From NCBI GenBank assembly GCA_020431135.1, contig JAGQIT010000310.1, positions 1 through 5,860 of the forward strand: DNA of 5,860 bases, read 5' to 3'. Positions 1-4,511 of this stretch are shown piece after piece. How positions within the stretch are numbered: position 1 is the first letter of the stretch; the number at the start of each line of letters is the position of its first letter. This stretch comes from Myxococcales bacterium. Lineage in GTDB: Bacteria > Myxococcota_A > Polyangia > Nannocystales > Nannocystaceae. The notes below the pieces were generated by a model. The model ran no database searches. It saw nothing but the letters and a program-made list of their open reading frames with translations, and had not been told where the DNA came from. The translations under genes were made by a program, and so were the position numbers.

Positions 1-94
1 GCCGCCGGACGGCCGCGACCGCGAGGCCGCCGGCGACGCGCCCGAGCCGGCGCAGCCGCGCCCGCGCCCTCGACTCACCTGACGATTCGGACAT
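1..94 (-). CDS. Possible N-terminal fragment of an unidentified protein, running off the left edge
   Basis: An ATG at 94-92 on the minus strand opens a frame that stays open to the window edge (31 codons). The peptide starts MSESSGESRARARLRRLGR and continues with a Gly/Ala/Val-rich stretch. Almost all third positions are G or C after the first few codons, as in the neighbouring genes. An Arg-rich start followed by small hydrophobic residues is vaguely like the N-termini of ABC1/AarF-type atypical kinases, but that resemblance is far too short to name it. There is no clear Shine-Dalgarno sequence, and the frame is also open upstream of the ATG, so both the start and the reality of the gene are uncertain. 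Confidence 0.35.
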   Translation of the reverse strand, partial: MSESSGESRARARLRRLGRVAGGLAVAAVRR

Positions 95-225
95 GTTCGC
101 AACGGCGCGCCGACGCGGACTCGGGGCGCGGCGGGTCAGCCCTCCGAGGAGCCTGACGACGCTGAGGGGGCCGATGATTGCTGCGCGAGAGCACGGAGCG
201 GATCCTCGGACAGAGGGGCAGGCTC

Positions 226-714
226 CTAGGCGTCGGGCGTCGACGGCTCGGCCGGCGGCGGCATCGGCGGGATCGCGGTCGTCGAGCTGTCGCCGTCGCC
301 GGTGGTCGTGTCGGTGTCGGTCGGGTTCGGCATCGGCGGGACGTCCGTCGTCGAGCCGTCGGTCGTCGTCCCGTCCGTCGTCGTGCTCGTCCCCGTCTCC
401 GTCGGATCCGGCATCGGCGGCTCGCCTGTGGTCCCGGTCGTCGTGCCGGTCCCGGTGTCGGAGCCGCTCCCCGTGTCCGTGCCCGTCCCGGTGTCCGTCC
501 CAGAGCTCGAGCTGCCGTCGGTCCCCGTCGGATCGCCGGTCGGCCCGGGCATCGGCGCGGTGCTCTCGGAGCTCGAGGCCGTGGTCCCGTCGTCGCCGCT
601 GCACCCCGGCGCGCCGACGCTGAGCGCGAGGGCGATCGCCGCGGGGGTGACCATCGCCGCGGTCTTCGGGGGTGGAGTCGCGGCGGGGCGCCCGTCAGGC
701 CTTCGTTTGCGCAT
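226..714 (-). CDS. Small lipoprotein made almost wholly of Thr/Ser/Asp/Gly/Pro low-complexity sequence
   Basis: This 162-residue protein has a lipoprotein-type export signal: basic N-region (MRKRRPDGR), hydrophobic stretch at residues 21-37, and candidate lipid-attachment Cys38 in the context GAPGC, a non-canonical lipobox because Ala rather than Leu is at -3. Asp-Asp follows at 41-42. The remaining roughly 120 residues form no recognisable domain: runs of TGT/TDT/SGSD and DGTTTDGSTTD, punctuated by four PMP motifs at residues 54-56, 100-102, 127-129 and 150-152. There are no further cysteines. The composition predicts a disordered, possibly glycosylated surface stalk without a cargo domain. 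The start is supported by AGGGAGG just before the ATG (spacing only 2 nt), the one convincing Shine-Dalgarno sequence in the window. A shorter start at Met21 would remove the basic N-region. No function is recognised; surface location is inferred. Confidence 0.75.
   Translation of the reverse strand: MRKRRPDGRPAATPPPKTAAMVTPAAIALALSVGAPGCSGDDGTTASSSESTAPMPGPTGDPTGTDGSSSSGTDTGTGTDTGSGSDTGTGTTTGTTGEPPMPDPTETGTSTTTDGTTTDGSTTDVPPMPNPTDTDTTTGDGDSSTTAIPPMPPPAEPSTPDA
260..558 (-). repeat. Interspersed 11-bp repeat encoding the PMP motifs of the small lipoprotein
   Basis: On the plus strand GGCATCGGCGG occurs at 260-270, 329-339 and 410-420, with a fourth copy at 548-558 that differs only at its last base. 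On the coding strand each copy encodes PMP with flanking residues. Between the copies lie short GT/CC-rich near-repeats encoding the TGT and TDT runs. The spacing is irregular (69, 81 and 138 nt), so this is a degenerate internal coding repeat and not a regular tandem array. Confidence 0.7.
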
Positions 715-723
715 GGCCTCCCT

Positions 724-752
724 ATCGAACGCCGACGCGGCCGCGCTGTCAA
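724..752 (-). promoter_or_regulatory. Candidate sigma-70-type promoter for the small lipoprotein gene
   Basis: Read on the minus strand, a perfect -35 hexamer TTGACA (752-747) is followed after exactly 17 nt by TTCGAT (729-724), a weak -10 element matching three of six consensus positions. Only 9 nt (AGGGAGGCC) separate it from the ATG at 714. A start 6-8 nt after the -10 would leave almost no leader and would cut away much of the Shine-Dalgarno sequence, so either the real -10 is elsewhere or the gene has a very short leader. The perfect -35 in such GC-rich DNA is the strongest argument. Confidence 0.4.
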
Positions 753-800
753 GTCGCGGGCGCGCCTCGGCGGTGCGCGCCAGCGCGGCAGTGCGCCCGC

Positions 801-816
801 CATCACGATCGTGTTG
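801..816. repeat. Palindrome in the spacer upstream of the small lipoprotein gene
   Basis: CACGATCGTG at 804-813 is a perfect 10-bp palindrome. Two further pairs match outside a single T/T mismatch (803/814), giving a 16-bp imperfect palindrome CATCACGATCGTGTTG. It lies about 50 bp upstream of the TTGACA candidate, in the 186-bp non-coding spacer between two minus-strand genes. It has the size and symmetry of a dimeric regulator site, but no regulator is identified. Confidence 0.3.
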
Positions 817-900
817 TTCGCGTCGGCAGGGCGCAGCGCTCGCTCGTCCAGAGGACCTCGGCGCAGCCCCACGAGCGCGCCGCGACCAACCCCTCGCCCC

Positions 901-1272
901 CTACGCTCGGCGCAGCCGACGGGCGTAGCCAACCCCGAGGACGGCGTAGACGGCGACGTTGCTCCACCCGAGCGCCCCCCACGCGCCGGCGAGCTGGCCG
1001 CTCAGGCAGATGCATGTCCCAAGGACCATGTAGAAGAGCAGCGCGGCCGCGACGCGGCGCTGACCCCTGGGGTCGCGCAGCCCCGCGCCGATCCACGCGA
1101 CGCAGGCGACGAGCGCCGTCGCGGCGCCGAAGAGGCGCGCGACCTCGACGCCCGCCGGCCCGAGCTCATGCGGCGACAGCAGGCCGACGAGCCACGCCGG
1201 CGCCAGGGTGAGCGCGACGGCGTAGGGGGCGGCCATCGCCGCGTGGATCCGCATCAGGGTCGCGAGCGTCAT
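901..1272 (-). CDS. Small four-helix integral membrane protein of unknown function
   Basis: This 123-residue protein consists of four predicted membrane segments at about residues 12-32, 46-65, 74-95 and 100-116. They are joined by a loop with the charged run RDPRGQRR at 66-73 and closed by a basic tail (ARRLRRA), which places the C-terminus in the cytoplasm by the positive-inside rule. The segment VARLFGA (44-50) before helix 2 and LGW (101-103) at helix 4 recall a widespread family of uncharacterised four-helix membrane proteins of about 125-135 residues; I cannot name the family with certainty. No catalytic motif is visible. The ATG at 1272 has no good Shine-Dalgarno sequence (GGTCAGG at best), but TACGGT stands 5 nt before it. 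An internal Met7 is an alternative start that keeps all helices. The spacers on each side suggest an independent transcription unit. Confidence 0.75.
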   Translation of the reverse strand: MTLATLMRIHAAMAAPYAVALTLAPAWLVGLLSPHELGPAGVEVARLFGAATALVACVAWIGAGLRDPRGQRRVAAALLFYMVLGTCICLSGQLAGAWGALGWSNVAVYAVLGVGYARRLRRA

Positions 1273-1277
1273 GCCTG

Positions 1278-1283
1278 ACCGTA
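1278..1283 (-). promoter_or_regulatory. Possible -10 element (TACGGT) directly before the membrane protein gene
   Basis: On the minus strand TACGGT fits the TAnnnT core of a -10 box and ends 5 nt before the ATG at 1272. I see no convincing -35 hexamer at the usual distance. It is listed because two other genes in the window have the same element at a similar place. Confidence 0.2.
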
Positions 1284-1342
1284 GATCGCCGAGGCGCCGC
1301 GGCGACGCGCAACTCCTGCCCGCGCGACCTGGCGACCTCGCT

Positions 1343-1380
1343 CACTGCGGCGGACACGACCGAGCGCAGGCGCCGCAGCG
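1343..1380 (-). terminator. GC-rich inverted repeat downstream of the propeller lipoprotein gene; possible terminator
   Basis: The arms CACTGCGGCG (1343-1352) and CGCCGCAGCG (1371-1380) pair over ten positions, with eight consecutive Watson-Crick pairs, one G-U pair on the minus-strand transcript and a closing C-G. The loop is 18 nt. It starts 23 nt after the TGA of the 851-residue lipoprotein and lies before the next minus-strand gene. There is no T-tract on either side, so it is not a classic intrinsic terminator. It could be a U-less terminator, an mRNA 3'-end stabiliser, or an operator. Confidence 0.4.
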
Positions 1381-1403
1381 TTCTCCCGGTCGCCCGGCCT
1401 CGC

Positions 1404-3959
1404 TCAGAGATCGACCGTCAACCCGATCGCCTCGGCGACGCGGACGATCAGCGCCGGGCTCTCGAAGGTCGCGTACCCCTCGACGACCCCGAGGTCCGCG
1501 AAGCCGCCGCCGCTGAGGTCGAGCTCGACCGTGTCGCCGACCTGGCCGTCGATGGAGAGGAGGCGGTCGGGCCCGACCACCGCCCGGAGGTCGCGGTACT
1601 CGAGGATCAGCGTGTTTCCGCCGCCGAGGAGATCGACGCGCTCGACGTCGCGGAGCGCGTTGTCGGGGATCGCCGTGAGGTCGAGAACGAGGCCGTCGCC
1701 GAGGAGGCGGAGGGTGTCCTCGCCGGCGCCGCCGTCGATGCGGAGGAAGGCGTCGTCGCTGATCTCAAAGCGGTCGGCGCCGCGACCCCCGTAGAGGACA
1801 TCGGCGCCGCCGTTACCGCGGAGCGTGTCGTTGCCCTGGCCGCCGACCATCACCTCGGCGCCCGCCGTGCCGACGAGATCCTGCGAGCCGAGGCCGCCGC
1901 GGAGGTCGACGGCGTTGGAGAAGTCGCCGCCAAAGAAGACGTAGGAGCGGCCGGCGTCCTTGCCCTTGGCGTCCGAGCCGAAGGCGCCGACGATCACGTC
2001 GGCGAAGCCGTCGCCGTTGACGTCGCCGGCGCCCGCGACCGAGATCCCCGCCTGATCGCCGTCGGCCTCGCCCGCCAGCGTGACGCCGCCCTGGCCGGTG
2101 ATCACCGAGAAGAGGTTGACGGGGGCGGTGTCGGTCTTGCCGTAGATCACGTAGGCGCGGCCGCTCTGCATGCCCTTGGGCTCCGAGCCGTAGGCGCCGA
2201 CGATCACGTCGTCGAGGCCGTCGCCGTCGACGTCGCCGGCGCCGCTGACCGAGAAGCCGGCGTAGTCGCGGAAGGTCTGGCCGTCGACGACGAAGCCGCC
2301 GGTGCCCTGGGCGATCTCGGCGAGCGAGCGCGACTTCGGGTCGGCCTCGCCGTGGACGACGTAGACCCGCCCGGAGCTCAGGCCGCCCGGGTCGGCGAGC
2401 GGCGCCCCGACGGCGACGTCGGCGAAGCCGTCGCCGTTGATGTCGCCGACGATCGCCACGGCCGCGCCCGCGTGGTCGCCCTCGAGCTCGCCGTCGAGGG
2501 CGAAGCCGCCGACGCCCGCGGCGACGTCGGCGAGGAGGATCGGCGCCGGGCTCGGGGTGCCGAAGACGACGTAGGCGCGCCCCGAGGCGTCGCCGCCCGG
2601 GTCGGCGCCGTAGGCCCCGATGATCACGTCGTCGAAGCCGTCGCCGTTGACGTCGCCGCCGCCCGCGAGGGCGTGCCCAGAGAAGTCGAGCTCGGCCTCG
2701 CCGTCGACGGTGACGAAGGCGTCGCCCGGCTTGGCGAGGGCGACGTTCTCGCCGACGCCGCCGAAGATCAGGTAGGAGCGACCGGCGAAGAGGCCCTGGC
2801 TCTCGGCCCCGTAGGCGCCGAGGAGAACGTCGGCGAAGCCGTCGCCGTTGACGTCGCCCGCGCCCGCGACCGCGCGGCCGGCGAAGTCGAGCTTGTCCTC
2901 GGCGTCGATCATCAGCCCGCCGACGTTGTTGGTCGCGCTCGCCAGCGGGTAGATCGCGCCGTCGCTCTTGCCGAAGACGACGTAGCCGCGGCCGGCGAGG
3001 AGCCCCTCGCCGTCGGCCTGGTGCGCGCCGATCATCACGTCGGCGACGCGATCGCCGTCGATGTCGCCGACGCCCGCGACGCAGACCCCGGCCTCGTGAT
3101 CGACGGCCTCGCCGCGGATCGCGAAGCCCTCGTTTTGCTCCTCGCCCTCGGGGAAGTTGAAGAGGTCGACCGGGTCGCCGTCGTCCTTGCCGAAGACGAC
3201 GTAGCCCGAGCCGCTCGACTGGCCGTTGGCGTCGGAGAAGCGCGCGCCGACGACGAGGTCGGCGAAGCCGTCGCCGTTGACGTCGCCGGCCCCGTCGACC
3301 CAGTTGCCCGAGTAGTCGCTCGGCGCCTCGCCGTTGATCACGAAGCCGCCGACCCCGTCGGCGACGTCGCCGAGGTCGACCTGGCTCGGGTTGACGGCGA
3401 TCCGCGCGGTCGCCTCGGCGAAGCCGTCGGCGCCGTCCCAGATCGTGTAGGTGAAGGAGTCGTCGCCCCACAGGTCCGGCGGCGGCTGGTAGGTGAAGCC
3501 GCCGAGCTCCTCGACCTGGACCGTCGCCCCGCGCACGCTCTTGCCGTCGGCCGCGATCACGACGAGGCTGTCGCCGTCGCCGTCGACGTCGTTCTTGAGG
3601 AGGCCGTCGAGGGCGCCGACGACGAGCACCGACTTCTGCTTGGTGATGTAGGCGTCGTCGTGGGCGATCGGCGCGGCGTTCGACCCGGTGGTCGAGCTCG
3701 TCGTACTCGTCGTCGCGCTGGTCGCCGACTCGCTGCCGCCGTGGGTCGTCGAGGTCATCACGGAGGTCGTCGCCGAGGACGTCTCGCCGGTCGTCGTCGT
3801 CGCGTCGCTGGTCTCGCCGTCGGTCGCGCTCGTGTCGCTCGTCGAGCTGGTCTCGCCGTCGGTCGCCGACCCCTCGACGATCATGTCGTCACCGCAGGCG
3901 ACGAGCAGACCGGAGGCGGCGAAGAGGGCGAGAACCCGGCGGAGGCATGCGCGACGCAT
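1404..3959 (-). CDS. FG-GAP seven-bladed propeller lipoprotein with Ig-like domain and RTX-type calcium repeats
   Basis: The protein has 851 residues. Its lipoprotein signal MRRACLRRVLALFAASGLLV ends in a canonical lipobox LVAC with Cys22, then Gly-Asp-Asp. Residues 29-94 are a Thr/Ser/Asp/Glu/Gly stalk with a duplicated SATDGETS. Residues 95-190 match the bacterial Ig/cadherin-like fold seen in Big_9/VCBS-type proteins (AHDDAY, LKNDVDGDGDSL, SFTYTIWDG). Residues about 200-690 hold seven FG-GAP units, each centred on DxNxDGxxDxxxGA at 226, 299, 369, 436, 506, 576 and 646, spaced 67-73 residues, as in integrin-alpha propellers; the acidic loops bind calcium. Residues 697-732 are RTX-like nonapeptides (GGQGNDTLR, GNGGADVLY, GGRGADRFE), with another at 743-751; about 100 unassigned residues follow. 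It is likely surface-anchored and calcium-stabilised, used for binding or adhesion (inferred). The start is set by the signal peptide; the frame stays open upstream to 4208, but that part is Arg-rich and unlike an export signal. No Shine-Dalgarno sequence is visible. Confidence 0.9.
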   Translation of the reverse strand: MRRACLRRVLALFAASGLLVACGDDMIVEGSATDGETSSTSDTSATDGETSDATTTTGETSSATTSVMTSTTHGGSESATSATTSTTSSTTGSNAAPIAHDDAYITKQKSVLVVGALDGLLKNDVDGDGDSLVVIAADGKSVRGATVQVEELGGFTYQPPPDLWGDDSFTYTIWDGADGFAEATARIAVNPSQVDLGDVADGVGGFVINGEAPSDYSGNWVDGAGDVNGDGFADLVVGARFSDANGQSSGSGYVVFGKDDGDPVDLFNFPEGEEQNEGFAIRGEAVDHEAGVCVAGVGDIDGDRVADVMIGAHQADGEGLLAGRGYVVFGKSDGAIYPLASATNNVGGLMIDAEDKLDFAGRAVAGAGDVNGDGFADVLLGAYGAESQGLFAGRSYLIFGGVGENVALAKPGDAFVTVDGEAELDFSGHALAGGGDVNGDGFDDVIIGAYGADPGGDASGRAYVVFGTPSPAPILLADVAAGVGGFALDGELEGDHAGAAVAIVGDINGDGFADVAVGAPLADPGGLSSGRVYVVHGEADPKSRSLAEIAQGTGGFVVDGQTFRDYAGFSVSGAGDVDGDGLDDVIVGAYGSEPKGMQSGRAYVIYGKTDTAPVNLFSVITGQGGVTLAGEADGDQAGISVAGAGDVNGDGFADVIVGAFGSDAKGKDAGRSYVFFGGDFSNAVDLRGGLGSQDLVGTAGAEVMVGGQGNDTLRGNGGADVLYGGRGADRFEISDDAFLRIDGGAGEDTLRLLGDGLVLDLTAIPDNALRDVERVDLLGGGNTLILEYRDLRAVVGPDRLLSIDGQVGDTVELDLSGGGFADLGVVEGYATFESPALIVRVAEAIGLTVDL
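1983..3284 (-). repeat. Seven-copy coding repeat (FG-GAP units) with a period near 210 bp
   Basis: The calcium-loop segment recurs at 3284-3243, 3065-3024, 2855-2814, 2654-2613, 2444-2403, 2234-2193 and 2024-1983. The copies are 201-219 nt apart, with three intervals of exactly 210 nt at the distal end. At DNA level the core GCGAAGCCGTCGCCGTTGA (plus strand), with the following CGTCGCC, is identical or nearly so in most copies. Copies 2 and 6 diverge most (GCGACGCGATCGCCGTCGA and TCGAGGCCGTCGCCGTCGA at the same place). A second conserved block encodes the YVVFGK strand. Confidence 0.85.
3807..3866 (-). repeat. Direct repeat in the stalk-coding part of the propeller lipoprotein gene
   Basis: A 21-bp sequence is perfectly repeated at 3807-3827 and 3846-3866, a period of 39 bp or 13 codons. 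Both copies read SATDGETS in the protein (residues 31-38 and 44-51). A shorter relative, encoding GETSS, appears further along at about 3775-3787. The stalk seems to have grown by in-frame duplication. Confidence 0.75.
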
Positions 3960-3965
3960 GGGCGA

Positions 3966-3971
3966 AGGGTA
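3966..3971 (-). promoter_or_regulatory. Candidate -10 element (TACCCT) of the propeller lipoprotein gene
   Basis: On the minus strand GGCTACCCT ends 6 nt before the ATG at 3959. A transcription start 7 nt after the element would fall on the A of the start codon, which fits the absence of any Shine-Dalgarno sequence. The -35 side is poor: only GGGACG, 18 nt upstream, keeps the GAC core. The same nine bases occur before the divergent VWA gene. Confidence 0.35.
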
Positions 3972-4048
3972 GCCGAGGACCTCGCGGCGCGTCCCGCCGC
4001 CGAGGACCGGCGCGCAGGCCCGCCGCGCCGCCGGTCGTGTAGCCTCTT

Positions 4049-4064
4049 GTGAACGCGTGAACGT
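4049..4064. repeat. Tandem 8-bp repeat in the divergent intergenic region
   Basis: GTGAACGC (4049-4056) is followed at once by GTGAACGT (4057-4064), differing in the last base. It lies about 90 bp upstream of the propeller gene start. On the minus strand it reads as two copies of GTTCAC 8 bp apart. Direct repeats of this size can be regulator half-sites; a function is not demonstrated. Confidence 0.25.
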
Positions 4065-4471
4065 CCCGCGTGCACCCGCGCAGCCGCGGCGCCGCCCGCA
4101 CGCGACGCCGAACTCGCGGCACACCCGGCGCTGCGTCGCGCGGACACGCGACGAAGACCGGGCACGACGCTCGAGACCGATGTGCACAGGCGAGGTCGCG
4201 CCCGCCAAACGCCGCGACCGCTGCCCGTCAGGCGTCTCTCGGAGCGGCGGGTCGCCGGGTCGACGCCCACGCCGCGCGCTCGCAACAGGCTGCTCGCCTC
4301 CCTACCTCGGGGGCCGCTCGGCCGCCGAGCCCGAGCCGACCGCCCGCGCCCCGTCCATCGTCGACCGCAACCTAGCGATAGGTACAACCTCGGCGCCGCG
4401 CTGGGGGCCGCCGCGCGCCCGCGGGCAGAAACGCGCGCGGGGTCCCCCGCACCCGGGAAAATGGCCGAACG

Positions 4472-4502
4472 TTGGCGCCGGCCGGCCGACCGGGGCTACC
4501 CT
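4472..4502 (+). promoter_or_regulatory. Candidate promoter of the VWA lipoprotein gene
   Basis: TTGGCG (4472-4477, four of six matches to TTGACA) and TACCCT (4497-4502, a TAnnnT-type -10) are separated by 19 nt, slightly longer than ideal. The -10 ends 9 nt before the ATG at 4512, giving a leader of at most a few bases. Between the hexamers lies the perfect 10-bp palindrome CGGCCGGCCG (4479-4488), a possible operator, although such palindromes arise easily in DNA this rich in G and C. Confidence 0.4.
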
Positions 4503-4511
4503 GGCGCAGAA

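Larger units (their letters stand above)
3960..4511. other. Divergent intergenic region between the two large lipoprotein genes
   Basis: These 552 bp separate the start of the propeller gene (minus) from that of the VWA gene (plus). Open frames exist in several phases, but all translate to Arg/Pro/Ala-rich peptides without domain or signal character, as expected by chance at this GC content, and I call no gene here. No tRNA-like or other structured RNA was recognised. The supported contents are promoter-like elements at both ends, the same GGCTACCCT string next to each start, a tandem 8-mer at 4049-4064, and a slightly AT-richer patch around 4366-4390. The region is long enough for regulator sites or a small RNA that cannot be recognised by eye. 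Confidence 0.7.

Noticed and set aside
75..932. 285-codon minus-strand frame covering the small lipoprotein gene
   Set aside because: It is Arg/Pro-rich throughout and has no recognisable motif. The overlapping 226-714 frame has a signal peptide, a Shine-Dalgarno sequence and a sensible stalk composition.
1983..3284. Regular repeats that might be a CRISPR array or satellite
   Set aside because: The period is about 210 bp, far too long for CRISPR, and the repeats keep a reading frame that encodes FG-GAP blades.
1813..3471. 552-codon minus-strand frame inside the propeller gene in another phase
   Set aside because: Almost pure Arg/Gly/Leu, the typical out-of-frame reading of GC-rich Asp/Gly repeats. 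It shares no start signal and no domain.
2352..4052. Long open frame on the plus strand (566 codons) opposite the propeller gene
   Set aside because: It is the antisense mirror of the FG-GAP repeats: its peptide is a Val/Asp/Glu/Ala/Arg-rich periodic sequence with no domain or signal, produced by the strong third-position G/C bias of the real gene.
3960..4208. 83-residue N-terminal extension of the propeller lipoprotein
   Set aside because: The extension is Arg/Ala-rich without export features and would bury a textbook lipoprotein signal peptide whose Met is at 3959.
4182..4511. 110-residue N-terminal extension of the VWA lipoprotein, including an ATG at 4461
   Set aside because: The extension is Arg/Pro-rich, would place the signal peptide internally, and would put the candidate promoter inside the coding region.
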